A stretch of DNA of 64,000 nt from Lepus europaeus (Eukaryota; Chordata; Mammalia; Lagomorpha; Leporidae), in assembly GCF_033115175.1 (NCBI RefSeq), contig NC_084835.1, positions 95,539,948 to 95,603,947 on the forward strand, in the 5' to 3' direction. A program made the translations under genes and the position numbers. This document shows positions 1 to 12,416 of the stretch, piece after piece (the first letter of the stretch is position 1; every line of letters begins with the position of its first letter). The notes below the pieces were generated by a model, which ran no database searches, was not told the origin of the DNA, and saw only the letters and a program-made list of their open reading frames with translations.

Positions 1-329
1 CTAGGAGAGAGCAAATGAAATTAAAAATACAGTTTAGGAAACAATGGACAATTAAAAACTGGTAAGCCTTCAAAAATATCATTCATATCCAGAAAGATAC
101 TGCTTGGTGTTAAGCTGCTTCTCTTTTTGGAAAAAAAAAAAAAAAAAAAAAAAGTATGCTTTTAAAAATCCAAAATCCAAATTTTGATGCATAAAACTTA
201 TGACACTTAATGTTTTTCTTTTAATCTTGAATTAAAATTGTAGTACGAAAAATGCTAAAAGGGATGTTACTATTTATTTTCAGATTTCTTAAAATAACTC
301 TTTGGTGAACAATTCATTTATTTTAAATT

Positions 330-626
330 TTCACTGATTTATATATTTGAAAGGCAGAGACAGAGACATACAGAAAGAGATCTTCCACCAGCTGTTTGAC
401 TCTCCACTTGCGCACAAGAGGCAGGGCCAGAACCTGTTAAACTCAGGAGCCTTGAACTCAACTTGGGTCTCTAATCTGGAACCTGGGCCATCACCTGCTG
501 TTTCCTAAGGTGTACATTATCAGGAAGATGGAACCAGGAGCAGAACCAAGACTCAAACCCAGGCACTCTGAATGTAGATGAGGGTGTCCCAAAGAACATC
601 TTAAATCTCTGCACCAAACGCCCACC
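330..626 (-). mobile_element. C-repeat SINE, old divergent copy
   Basis: Reversed signatures TATTTGAAAGGCAGAGACAGAG, TCTTCCACC and GACTCTCCA are present with strong decay. The head end CACCAAACGCCCACC is weakly preserved. Resembles the oldest of three SINE types in this window (CSINE1-like). Confidence 0.8.
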
Positions 627-984
627 TGTTTTATTTCTAAATATGAAGAGTCTGTGGATGCAGCAAAGTCTTCCTCATCTTTGCTTTTGTAGTGAAAATG
701 TGCTAAATGCCTGTATATCCTGAAGTGGTCAAGGAGCTACCAGTACTGAGAGGTCATGCAGGAGATGTCAAATTATACAATAATAAAGGAAGGAGACTGT
801 CTGCCTTACATTACAATGTTCAACTTTCCCTTTGCATATTTCCCTTTAAGTAATTTCTATTATGAGTTATAACATATATAAGAGTGTAAGATCAAGACAG
901 TAAGGGGGATGGGTAAGAATGGTAGGGAAGCTAGAGATGGGCATGGGACTTCATTTTTGTTTTTTAAAATCAATCATTCAGTCA

Positions 985-1660
985 TTTCTTCTATCAGTTG
1001 TTTTTATAATGTCAGACATATAAAAAAGGTATAAAGGATAATACAACCCTTTTACTCATCATTCATCTTCAGAAATAAAACATCAGAGATATAGTTAGAG
1101 CCCTCTGTACACCCTTATCCAATTCTCCTTCTCCCCAATTTGAGTAAGAGAGAGAGAAGAGAGCGGTGAACAGAATGTGGGTCAAGCACACGTCTATCCA
1201 CTGGTTCATTCTCCAAATGACTGAAATGGCCAAGGGCCCAAGACCAGGAGCCGGGAACACAATGCAGGTATCCAATGTGGGTGGCAAGGATTCAATTACT
1301 TGAGCCAACACCTGCTGCCTCTCACAGCCTACATTAGCAGGAAGCTGGACTCGAGAGCCAAAGCCAGGATCGAACTCAGACACTGATACAGGATGTGGGC
1401 ATCCCAACCAGCAGCTTAACTGCTAGGTCAAATACCTGTCCCCCTTCTCCTTTTGACATATTCAGTGTTATATCGATGGGACTGTGTATATAGGTCAACT
1501 TGTTGTATTACTCCACACGATATGTGTGACATGAATCTGTTAAATCAGGCAGTTGTGTTTATTTCTGCATTCCTGTATGGTATTCTGGTATATAAATACA
1601 TAAGAATTTATCTGTTCTCCTAATCATGAACATTCAGGTAGCTTTACAGAGTCCATGGTA
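985..1660 (-). mobile_element. Old L1 3' fragment, split by a SINE
   Basis: Antisense L1M-type 3' end: a motif near 1035 (GGATAATACAACCCTTTTAC), and after the SINE a run resembling the usual TCTGTTCTCCTAATCATGAACATT segment (about 1610-1635). No coding capacity. The family assignment is from memory of L1 3'-end consensus. Confidence 0.5.
1143..1443 (-). mobile_element. C-repeat SINE, old copy inside the L1 fragment
   Basis: Shows CACTGGTTCATTCTCCAAATG, GCAGGAAGCTGGACTCGAGAG and the reversed head CAGCAGCTTAACTGCTAGGTC. CSINE1-like and diverged. It interrupts the L1 3' sequence on both sides. Confidence 0.85.
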
Positions 1661-2861
1661 ACAGAGTGCTTCTGAAACATCCTTATACATGTCAGGGCAG
1701 GGGTGGGCAGGGGTGAGAGCCTCTCTCTGGGGTCTTGCAGGGTCTGTGCAGGTGTACACATCTCTCATCCTTGCAGGATACTGTTAAGTTGCCCCATCCA
1801 TTTGTTACCCCACCCCCCGGCAATGTTTAGTGAGCACTTACTATGTGCCAGGCCCTGAGGAAACGGCAGAGGGAAAAGGGTCAAAGCCCCTGGGAGGAGC
1901 CTGGGAGACAGAAACAGGCCATTCCCACCACCTGCGGAGAACTGTGGGCAGACCTTCCGGGGCGGCAATGGCATCTTGCTTTTGGACAGATGGTGAGTGG
2001 GAAACAGGTCTCTCCTTCCTGCTTAGTTCTATCTGAGATGTGACTTAGATGGATCAAGACAGGTAGTCAGCAGGTGCAGGAGTTGGTCCTGGTGCTGCCT
2101 CAAGTTCAAGTTCAAGCCTGGTGCTGCAGCCAAGTATACTTTGGGGCCCATGTTTGCCCTCAGTATGTGAAGCAAGGAGGCAAGATGGAGGCTCAATCCT
2201 TATTGCCTACAGTCAGGAGGTCCGGGCTTCAAGAATCATTGTGGCAGATTAGCCTCCAGAGCCTTGAACTTCTCCTTATCAACCTGGACTTGCTAATCCC
2301 CACCAGGCCTACCTCCCACAGCTGCCAGGAATCCTCTAGACTGCCCAGTGTTACACTTGCAAATGTTACTCTCCCTTAGGTGCGGTCCTATCAGGGGGCG
2401 GAGGGATGGTGAAGATGACACCTGAATTCTCTGTCGGCTTCTGGTTTTTAACCTCCATCTCTCCTACCATTTCTGCTGAGTGTCTTCCCCAGACCCTGCT
2501 CTCATTGCAAGTCAGCCACCTCCATACACAGGGTATATGTACAAAACATAAATGGAACCACAGCAAGGCCTGGAACTGAAGCAAGTGCTTCAGAACCTGC
2601 AAGTGGCCAGTACATGCCACATGTCCTGGGCATTTTGGAGAACTGCATTTCTGCACAGTAGCATGGGTGGGGCTGTACTCCAAGAACCCCAGCAGCGAGA
2701 AGGTCCCCAGGCCTCCTTTCCCTATACATGCTCCCCAAATCTAAGCAGAGGATTCCCCTCAACAAGCTGGAACCAGAAGCCAAGCAAGGGTGATGCAGAT
2801 GGTGGGGGAAGTGGTGCCAGGTGGTGAGGGTCAGACAGGTCCAGGGCTCAGGGTCAGCTAA

Positions 2862-2990
2862 GTGACCCTGGCCAAGTGTGTTCATCACCCTAAGGCTCAT
2901 TTTCCTCACCTGTTAAAGGGGATGAGTAAGAATAAATACCAGCAGGGTTGAGGGTTTGCCGGGTTACAAGAACGCCTAGCAGTCAAAAGC
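2862..2990 (+). mobile_element. MIR fragment
   Basis: TGACCCTGGCCAAGTGTGTT followed by CTCATTTTCCTCACCTGTTA is the conserved MIR core in plus orientation, an ancient tRNA-derived SINE shared by mammals. Confidence 0.75.
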
Positions 2991-5160
2991 ATACAGTAGG
3001 AACCTGAAAGATAGGAGCTCTCTTCCTCCTTCCACTCATTGCTGTGCAACAGGTACCCTCCTCCCACCACGGATGGCCTGGGGACACGGACCAGGACAAG
3101 TCAGCTGCTAGAGAAGCATCTGGGAGGAATCGTGGAGAAAGCAGCAGAAATAGGTAACATTTATTTATTGGATGCCATGTGTGTTCTTCACTGTGTGAAA
3201 TGCTCTACTATCTTGATCCCTTCATTTAAACTTCACAATCCCAGAGAGGAGGAGCAGAGCACCGGGAAGTTACCAACTTTGACTCCGAGCCACGTTCTTG
3301 TGTTATATATTCCAATTTAAATTAAATCAGCCCCCAAATGGAAGAAAAGCAGAAATTAACCTAGCCAAGAAAACTTCTGCACACAGCATTCTGACTCTTG
3401 TTCCTTCAAGAGGACACATTCAAAGAGCAAGACCTGCAAGGAAACCTTGGGCTTTACTTAGTAGGCTTTTGTTGTTAATGCTAGTGGTTTCATTCTGAAA
3501 TGATTCTGTGTGTATTGTAGGGTTGGGGAAATAAACGAATTGTTTGCATTAATAAATCAGGGTTCCCAAGTGGGAGAACAGAGGTGTAAACGTGGAATAG
3601 GAGAGAGGAACCTGGCACTGGAGGTGCCAGCATGAGCACGACTTTTCAAATCACGTGTCTTAGCTCTGACCACAAAAAGGCCCAAGAAGCAACAACTCTC
3701 CAAGAGCTCTGAGCACACTGAAGCCCACTACACAGAACCAGGCACAGGCAGGGAAAGCACACACTGTTCTGCCCACAGACGGAGACACACGGGACAATCC
3801 GAAGGGGCTCCCACTGGCCAAATATGAGGCAATCTGCACATCAAAATGAAACATAGCAGGAATGAATCACACACTCAGCTAAAAAAAAAAATCCATGACT
3901 CCATGCTAACACTGAAAATATTTTAAAGGATGAAAGGGGCAAGTCATTAATAGAAGAATGTCAATGAAGAAGGAACGCCAGAACTGGAAAATCAACATTT
4001 TACGACCACCACATTAACAACTGAGGCAGCAATCATCCTCGAATGCTCAACAATGAGTGAAAATTTACTGGGAAATAGTATATTCACCAGGCTCAAAGAA
4101 TCACCCAGATGATGACCACTCATTACAAAGGAGAAAAGATTCCTTTACCATGGAGAAACCTGTAAGCCAGCTTAACCAAGCGATCCAGTTACCACCACTG
4201 ACAGTGCTGTCAGCAGGGACATCAACTATCACCTGCCTGGCGGGGAAATCAGACTGTTCCTCGGGCCTCCATTCGATGTGTGGCAGTTCAAAAATTCTTT
4301 AATTCAAGATACACTCATTGCGCCACCAGACAAGACAGGCAAAATGGAGACAAAGCATTTTGCTTTTATATGCAGAGGCACCTAAAACTACTTCTCTCAA
4401 AGTCCAACTCTGATGAGACACACGTAACATACAATAAAAAATGTTACCTCTGAAGGTGATTAAAGAACAAAATAAACACAAGGCTAGAAAAATGACAACA
4501 GTAAGAACTGCATGGTTTGAAACCAAACATCCAAGTAGAACCAGGGAACTCTCATATGCATACAGATAATCTGAATCCTCACTGAAGTATCTACATAGGC
4601 TTAATGTTACCACAACAGATAAAAAGCCTGTATCTTTGCTCCCATCAGCTCCACAGGACACAGCTTTTAATTTCAACGTGTCCTTTTAGAACAGCTAAAA
4701 CAAAGACTGAACAAACTAGAACAAAACTGAAGTATCCCACTCAAACCTCAAAACCTACTTCCTCTGTGGGTCTATTTTGAACGCTTCTGCCATGATCTCT
4801 GCTCTTGTCCGAATCTATGATTACATAGGTTACCTGGACCACAAATTATTATTTGATAAATGTAGTCACCCCTTGGTACCCCTAGGGGATGTGGTACCCT
4901 ACTCCACAGACAGACACCCACAAATTCTCAAGTCTTCTATATAAAGTGTTGCACTATTTGCATACAATCATACAATCTATATACATCCTCCCACATACTT
5001 TAAATCATATCTAGATTACTTATAATACCTAATACAACTTAATGCTATATGCACAGTTGTTGTTCTATATTGTGGAGGGAATGACAAAAAGAGTCATTGG
5101 CTCTGTGGATACAGAACCACAGGCAGACATGGAGGCCAACTGTAAAAATAAAATACCACT

Positions 5161-5447
5161 TTGGCATGAAGCGCCAGCATCCCATATGGGTGCCAGTTCC
5201 TAGTCCCTGCTGCTCCTCTTCCGATCCAGCTCTCTGCTGTGGCCTGGGAAAGCAGTGGAAGATGGCCCAAGTCCTTGGTGCCCTGCACCCACTTGGGAGA
5301 CCCGGAAGAAGCTCTTGGTTCCTGGCTTCAGATTGGCACAGCTCTGGCCATTGTGGCCATCTGGGGAGTGAACCAGCGGATGAAAGACCTGTCTCTACCT
5401 CTCTCTGTAACTCTTTCAAATAAATAAAATGAATCTTAAAAAAAAAA
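5161..5447 (+). mobile_element. C-repeat SINE, CSINE2-like, head slightly truncated
   Basis: Starts at TGGCATGAAGCGCCAGCATC, so the first ~30 bases of the GGGGCCGGCGCTGTGG head are missing. The rest is well kept through CAAATAAATAAAATGAATCTT. Flanks AAAATACCACT and AAAATATCACT look like an 11-bp target duplication with one change. Confidence 0.9.
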
Positions 5448-6097
5448 TATCACTGTCACCCTCAAAAGAATCAGAAAGGCTACCAAGGTGGCCCATGTTC
5501 TCTGTTTCTCTTGGGTCCACATCTCACCATGCCCCATAACTTGAGTGAATTAGATGGGACATCCCTTGAAAAGAACCATAGACGGTGGCACATATTCAAT
5601 GCAAAGAAAACCAAATTCTCTCTCATTCCAAGAACTCTTCCAAATACTTCAGAGGACAACTGCCCCTGATTATGGCAGGGAGTCTCAACCTGGCAAGTCT
5701 CTTCACCTTCAAAACCACTCTTTTCCCTGCGATCCTTATGAGCCAAGGGCAGCATCAACAATCCAGATGCCATAGCATGCCAGTTCCACCTCTTTCAGTC
5801 GCCAATCCACTCATTTTGTTACTAAAACTCAGTTTTGAAGCCATCATCCCTCATCTGGCCTGCCTGACCCACTTCCTCCATGTCCTCTCTGCTTTGCATC
5901 TTACTTCCACCCCAAAATCCATGTCCTGAATGCACCAAGACCAAAGGAGCTGCAGGTGCTTGGGGCAGGAATCCTGCAGGCCTCACAAGCTGTGTGAAGT
6001 CGTTTCCTAACCGCGCATCCTCAGTTTCTCCATTGCTAAAGCAGAAAGAGTAACACGCACTGTTAATGGTTGACAGGAAGATTAAAGAAAGTAAACC

Positions 6098-6382
6098 TGG
6101 AGCCCCCTGTGATGCCAGCATCCAATGTGGGCACAGGTTCTTGAGTCCCAGGGCTCCCGTTCCCTGCAATGGGCCTAGGAAAGCAGCAGCAAATGGCCCA
6201 AGTTATTGGGCTCCTGCTACCCACATGGGAGACCCAGATGGTGTTCCTAGCTCCTGGCTTCCACCTTGCCTTGCCCAGCCCTGGCTATTGAGGTCTGGGA
6301 AGTAAACCAGCAGATGGAAGATCTTTCTCTCTTGTTTCTCCCGCTCTGTCTGCCTTTCAAAAAAATATATAAATTTTAAAAA
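6098..6382 (+). mobile_element. C-repeat SINE, CSINE2-like, 5' truncated
   Basis: Begins within the head (GATGCCAGCATCCAATGTGG) and ends in CTTTCAAAAAAATATATAAAT. It lies just left of the CpG island, about 270 bases outside it. Confidence 0.88.
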
Positions 6383-6649
6383 ATAAATATGACACAAAGT
6401 CCTAAAACAGTGTAACTTGGGGATTTGAGAAAAACATGTCAAAATAAACACATATTGCGGAATATAATTCAAAATTACAAAAACACTTAAAACAAGAGAG
6501 TTCAATAACGATTTTGGTTGGGAAGTTGGGGCTCTTCAGAGGATGCCTGGCCAGGCCCAACGAGGAATAGCTCTCTCTCCAGAGATGCTTCCCCACGCGG
6601 TTCCAGGCTTTTCTGGAAGTCTTAAATGTTTTCAATAGATGATATCACT

Positions 6650-7490
6650 GTCGCTCTCCACTGTCCTCCGGAGAGCGCTGCGGTGGACAGACCCCTGCTT
6701 GCCCTCTGCAACCCCGGGCCTACAAGTCTCACGGCCTCACCTCCAGCCCTCATCAGAAACCGGCCGTCCGTGCTACACCGCCCGCACCCTCCTCCCCAGC
6801 CTGGCCTCAGATAAGGTTCATCCAGCCCCGCACGGCCTTCCCGGCTCCAGGCCGCCTCGCCCCTTACACCTCGGGCTCCGGACCCCTCACCGCGGAGCGC
6901 CGGGCACAAAGCGGGGGAGCTCGATAAAGCCTGCCCGTGACCCGAGCTCCCGAGTCCCGGCCTCCACACGGCGCGGGGCCCCAGGCACACGCCAGGCGGA
7001 CCCGAAGGGACACACCCCGAGGGACGACCCCGGGCGGGAGGCGCGGCCTGCCCGCGAGCCCCACCCCTGGGTTCGCGCCGCTCGGCCGCGGCGCCCGCTC
7101 CCCGCTCTGCGCACGCGCGGCAGGCCGCGGACGAGGAGGGCGGCGCGGGGCGGCCTCGGGGCGCCGCCGCTGTCTCCCTGAGCCCTCTCATAAGCAACGC
7201 AGCCCCTGAATGGGCGTGCGACCACCCGCCGTCTCTCCCGCTGCCTCCTCTTCCGTCCTAGAGCGGCTCCTCACCCCCAGCCGCACGCCGTCCTCAGGAA
7301 AAGCGCGCGCTGCCGCCAAGCCGCTGTCGGCCGGACGCCGCGGCGCACCGGAAGTCCCGCCCCGCCGCGGGCTGGTCCTCGGCCTGCGCGGCCGTGAGGA
7401 GCGGGAGGAGCGGCGGCCTGAGCCCCGCGGGGTGCGGGGAGGACACAGCTTAGCCTCTGCGGAGCCGCTGTCTTCCCTCCCACGGTGCCC
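6650..7490 (-). promoter_or_regulatory. HDHD2: CpG-island promoter, probably of HDHD2 with a non-coding first exon
   Basis: A strong CpG island contains an exact ETS/GABPA-type site ACCGGAAGT (7347-7355), an adjoining Sp1-type GCCCCGCC (7359-7366) and an NRF1-type TGCGCACGCGC (7108-7118). No TATA box is evident. In mammals HDHD2 lies just downstream of IER3IP1 on the same strand, about 5 kb away, and this island sits about 5 kb past the IER3IP1 poly(A) signal. Candidate minus-strand exon 1 donors are GGGG|GTGAGG (intron from about 7273) and CCGCG|GTGAGG (intron from 6890). The island is seen directly; the gene assignment is inferred from gene order. Divergent transcription to the right is possible. 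Confidence 0.65.
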
Positions 7491-10117
7491 TTGGGGAACC
7501 CAGCATTAACTCTCTCTGCTTCTCGTCCATTTGCGAGAGGTAACTCGGAGGTCATCTCCTTGAAGTCTCCCAGCCTCTGAAATCTTCCATAGCTTCTGGA
7601 ATGGCATCTGGCGCTTAGAGCGGCATCCCTGGTTTCCCGCCTCGGCTTGTGCAAAACCTTGGGGTGTGGGACTTCCCAGCCCGCCCCCCAGAACTACCAC
7701 AGGCCTTGCCCACCTGCGCTAGGCAGCGGGATCTGGGGCCCCGCACGTTCAGAGTCCCTCCGGCTCTCCTCTTGATCCAAATACATGACTTGAGCATCCT
7801 TATGCACTGTGAAGATGACGACGTGAACAGCTTTTCTAGAGCAGTTCTCGTCTCCCGCAGGAGCAAGAATTTCTCCGTGAGATGTGGAAGTTAGCTGAGG
7901 ACTGAAATTCAGGCATGACAAGAGGGCTACGCTCCAGGTTTGGGGACATCATTTTATATGCTCTGTAGGCAGTGTGATGTCGGGGCAAGATTTAATCGAA
8001 TATTCACGAGGGGTAGGTTTGGGCTGGGGTTGGAGTATAGCCCATTTCCTTGCCCTTTTTTTGGAAACTTTGGTAGTGTCATGGCGTCAGGTGGTGCATG
8101 ATGGGAGTAGGAGTGTCAGCCATCATAATCTTATAATGACCTTATAATGAGGTGGAAGTCATGCAGAGCCACTGTCGACCATGCTTGGGGAAAGCTGAGG
8201 AATTCTGCACAGAAAGGAACCACCTTCGGGCCACGCACGTTCAGAGTTACGAAGTCAGGGCTTCAGGGAAGGGCTGGCAACCTCAAATCCTTGCAGCAAC
8301 CTCCTTGCCTACATCAGTGCAACAAGACACAGGTGTAACCTTGGTTACACATAGAACCCCTGGACAATGCTCCTGTTTTGCTCTTGACTGTGAACCCATA
8401 CACTGAAACAACATCCAACAACTCCCTGTGAGTGCTGCAGTCCGCAGTTTGGGAGCTGAACCCCTTCTGTCCGCTGCACTGGAGGCCTTTGCTTTTCTTC
8501 ACCGCTGGGTCAGGAGATGGTTTTTGTCCTACTCCTATTGAAGTGGAAATGTTCTGTGTGGATACCTAGTTGGTTGAAGAAAAAAAAAAAACCTCTTTCT
8601 GAACCACTTGAATCTTTGAGATTAAGGCCCACCAAAGGATTTTAGGCAAGTGGGTAATATGTGGTTTTCTAAATGCTTACCCTACCTACAGTATGGCAAA
8701 TGGATCGAAGAGGGGCCAGAATGGATGAGAACTGAAAAGAGGATATTGCAGGGTCAGGAGAGAAGCTTTAGTTAAAATGTGTGCCAAAGAAGCAAAGAAG
8801 CCACATTCAAGAGACCTTTAGGAGGTGGTCAGAAACTGGCAATAGATTAGATTAAGGGAGAGGAAGGCCTCAGAACTACTAGGTTCCAGGCTTGGGCAAT
8901 TGATGTAACTGGTGGTGTCATTCACTGTTGTGTAATGGTATAGCACCAATGGCTTCTTCCTCACCCAAAGACTCACCCAGTGGGTCTGCTTGCCACAGGG
9001 CAAGATGAGTTTAGAAGGGATGGGACATCAAAAGGGAAGGCAGAATTCAGGAAAAAAAAAAAAAAATGGGGTGAAAAAATACCCTTAAGGAGAATTGGAG
9101 GTGAAACAGGACTGAAACAAAACCAGTAGGATTCCAAAACTTATCTTGATCACTAATACCCTTGGCCATGGCTCACTGTGTCCTAGGTCATTGCACAGAA
9201 TTTTTTCCCAGTATCTGACATCTAATGACCAATCAGGGACTAAGGAAAATTTTAGGGAAAAACGAATTCCATTCTACTTAGTATCCAAAATTTTTGGTAG
9301 TAACTTTGAAATAAATCAGTGATTTATTTCAGAAACGTTTTATTGTACTAAACTTCTCTTACATCTAGAATCAAAGATTAGTGATCTGAAAAAGATACAC
9401 ATACATAAAAACCATCTGGACCAGACTTCCTGCTCTGAAAGTTATTGACCAACTTTACAGATGAGGCAACCAAAAACCACTGAAATTTATTTGCTCTAAG
9501 TCACATGGTAAAGGTTTTGCTTGGTATATTAGAAATATCCTGCCTCCTACTCTTACTATATTGTTTTCTTTCAAGCCATTTCATACCAACACAAGTGACT
9601 ACATGTACCTGAGCAGCACAGCTTAGCACAGCACAGCACTACCTACTCTTACTGTATCTAAATCAGAGATTTCAGAAAAAAGACTTCTAGTCATGTTTTT
9701 GAAAAGTTAAGCGTTTGTGGAAATGCCTTGGAAAGCTTGACCAGAGTGGGATGGAAGCTGAAGAGTGGGTTTTTGGGCCTCAGCTCTGCTTCAACTAAAA
9801 ATATAAGTAATAGACCTGCTCTCATCTATTTTATACATTGGAGCATGTCAGTTCTGCTGGAATTCCTTTGCAAATCTGGATCTTCTATCAACAAAGTTGG
9901 AAAGCCACTATATTTGGTTAAGGATTAGGGTCTGGATTTGGTTAGATCCAGACTAGACTCAAAACTTCATGGCATTTCAGAGGCATACAGGGACCATACA
10001 AACATCTTGGATAATTGTAGCCCAGAATGATTACAAAAATCCTGAGGATGGATGACAGAGGGTGTGGGCAGACAAGTAGGCACTTAAAATTACTGTCTAC
10101 TCAAATAAGATACTGTT

Positions 10118-10378
10118 GGGGTAGGCATTTGATGCAATTAAGATGCCGCTTGGATGCCTGCATCCCACATCAGAGTGCTGGGTCCCACTCCCAATTCTAG
10201 TTGCTGGCTCATGTGATGGCTCAAGTAGTTGGGTCTTTATCACCCATGTGAGAGACCTAGATTGAGTTCCAGGCTCCTGACTTTGGCCTGGCCCAGCCTC
10301 AGCTACTGGAGATATTTGGAGAACGAACCAGCAGATGGGAGATCTATCTCACTGCCTTTCAAATAAAAATTTAAAAAA
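10118..10378 (+). mobile_element. C-repeat SINE, CSINE1-like
   Basis: Head GGGGTAGGCATTTGATGCAATTAAGATGCC, tail CTTTCAAATAAAAATTTAAA. Flanking AAGATACTGT and GAGATACTAT are a degraded target duplication. Confidence 0.88.
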
Positions 10379-11873
10379 TGAGATACTATAGTTAATGAAC
10401 CATAACTGCTCTGGGGAAACTTGAATTCACATGCAAGCTTAAGACTTAGCTTTACCCACATTAAAACTGGAATTGTAGCCTCCAGAGATTGAAGTCTGAT
10501 GTTCAGGGCTTCAGTTTACTCACAAGTGCTTTGCTAGAGAATACTCTGATCCTGCCCTCCTGTGCCTGCTCCCCAGTGGAGTGAGGGCTTGGGCATATCC
10601 CACACTAAATAACATGAAGCTGTATATTATGTCTTATATGAAAAAAGAGCATCAGACCCAAGTCTCTTTTGTTTTAAAAATTCTATATTAGACTTATGGC
10701 ATGTGGAGAAATGGGAGTGCCCTCAATTAAACTACTTTGAATGTGTTCAGTGGCTCAAACTCAGAATCATTCATTAACTGCTTGAAAGACCAAAAGAACA
10801 CTGCTTCCAAGTACCAACTATGTTAGTTATTCAAATGAGTCAAGTAATCAACTAAGAATTCACAGTGCATCTCCTTGGTCCACCTGCAAGCCCACAGTCC
10901 AAATATCTTCCACCTCCAACTCAGGCACAGCCAACAGGTATTCAATACCTGCTCCACAGTTTTAGAAATAACAAGTTATAGACTAAAAGTTTTTTATGGG
11001 ATACATTATTTGGCCTACCTGATGAGGCCAAGGCAACTTCAGCTGGCTGACAAGGTCACAGCAGAAGGTCTGTCTCAGCAAGGCGTGAGAAGGACAGCTT
11101 CGGTCCTCTTGGTGGTTTTAGGTTTGTTGGGAACTACACTCTGCATAAGAAAGCCAGAGCTTCCTGGTGGTCCCGCTAATGATTGCTGTCTTCCTAATTT
11201 TAGGGAAGAATGCTTAGTCTCATTATCCCCAAAATGTCCATTGCTTTGTAAAATTTTAATCAAGCAGAATGTTAGTGTAGGAGAAGGGGGTTAATGCTTT
11301 ATACAAGGTTGTGCTGTTGTGGAAAAGAATTAAAAGGCAACAGGCTCCCTGGTATATACTTCCCACTAGAATAAAGATAAATGTTATTAAAGCTTTAATT
11401 CAATATATGCTACAAATACTACAATGGTTAGGACGTCAAAACTGTGAACATTTAAATAAGAATAATAAAGAAATTAGAGTTACAGAAAGAACTGCAAAGA
11501 GGGGATACATTTTAAAAAGGGTCTGCTTTGACTCTGGGGCTTCTAGTAGAGATTAGATTAGGAAGGTACTATTCTAGCTTGTGTAGCCAATTTCTGCATC
11601 GTTCAGCAGCACTCCAGGCCTTGGCTTGTGTGGGCAGCCCGTTATCTCACACCTGTCTATGATTGTAACCCATGCTCTGAATATGCCCTTGAAAATCAAA
11701 GAAATTGTAATTTTTAAAAATGGGCATCAGACTTGTTATTGTGAGAAAAAAAGAATCATTATTTAACTTATGATATAAAAATAAAGTCTGGTGCTTGAGA
11801 GCCAGAGCCATGCCATCAGCCTTGCTGTGAGTGTGTCTCTCATTTCTTCGAGCACCAACACCTCTCACACCTT

Positions 11874-12197
11874 GGGGCCCCTGGACTGGCTGGAGCTGGT
11901 CTCCGGCACCTACCAGCTAAAATGCTAGCACCCTATCCTGGAGTACCTGGCTTCAATACTGAGCTCCAGCTCCTGACTGGGTTCCTGCTAATGCAGACCC
12001 TGGGAGGCAGCAGTGACAGCTCAAATAATGGAACTTCTGCCACCTGTGTGGGAGACAGCTGGACTGAGTTCCTGGCTCCCAGCTTTGGGCTGGCCCAGTC
12101 CTAGACATGGCAGGCATCCAGGGTGTCAACCAGTGTTTGGGAGCTCCAGAGCTCCATCTCTCTTTTATCTGTCTCTCAAGTTTTTTTTTTTTTTAAA
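11874..12197 (+). mobile_element. C-repeat SINE, CSINE1-like
   Basis: Contains GGGAGGCAGCAGTGACAGCTC and TGTGGGAGACAGCTGGACTGAG. The tail has become a T-run (12181-12194) followed by AAAA. It ends about 200 bases beyond the estimated IER3IP1 cleavage site. Confidence 0.85.
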
Positions 12198-12410
12198 AGT
12201 TACCCATGATTCCTTTTGACTTATGTCACCAATTCAGTTAATTCACTGGAGAAAAAAATGTGAATGTTTACTTTCATTAGATCTGTACTTGGCAGTTTTA
12301 CATTCAGAGCATATGTAAGAGTGTTACACACAAAGTGGAAAGGAATGCAGTTAATATCAACAGGTTTACACTAAGGTACAAAAAACAAATGATTGCTGTG
12401 GAAATTCAAC

Positions 12411-12416
12411 TTTATT
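12411..12416 (-). terminator. IER3IP1: IER3IP1 distal polyadenylation signal
   Basis: TTTATT on the plus strand reads AATAAA on the coding strand. Cleavage is expected 10-30 bases farther left, around 12380-12400. It is the last canonical hexamer before SINE-rich intergenic DNA resumes at 12197, which supports it as the gene end. Confidence 0.7.

Larger units (their letters stand above)
1..6649. other. Probable HDHD2 intron 1 (no exon recognised)
   Basis: No HDHD2 coding sequence is readable on either strand. Specifically, there is no start-exon sequence encoding the HAD-family N-terminal DLSGT motif. Besides the repeats listed separately, 640-980, 1660-2860, 3000-5160 and 5450-6095 look like unique or very decayed DNA. 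A L2/MIR-like fragment (GTGAGCACTTACTATGTGCC) starts near 1829, and another with MIR/L2 character spans about 3155-3275. An A-homopolymer occupies 130-153. Confidence 0.5.
7491..12394. other. Intergenic region between the HDHD2-side promoter and the IER3IP1 3' end
   Basis: Mostly unique-looking DNA with two SINEs (10118-10378 and 11874-12197). A 14-base string CGCACGTTCAGAGT occurs at both 7742 and 8236 within similar GGGCC contexts, suggesting an old local duplication. Open frames at 10875-11294 (139 codons) and 11311-11556 match no family I know. They have no splice or promoter support. Confidence 0.6.

Noticed and set aside
1-6649. Search for HDHD2 coding exons
   Set aside because: No segment on the minus strand reads as the HAD-phosphatase N-terminus or any later HDHD2 exon. 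The coding exons presumably lie beyond the left edge.
6622-7197. 191-codon minus frame in the left CpG island
   Set aside because: GC-rich DNA has few stop codons. The peptide is low-complexity Arg/Ala/Gly/Pro with several overlapping open frames on both strands, and there is no known protein. It is a CpG-island shadow.
10875-11294. 139-codon plus frame in the intergenic region
   Set aside because: I know no homologue, Kozak context is ordinary, and there are no flanking promoter or splice signals. A frame of this length is expected occasionally by chance.
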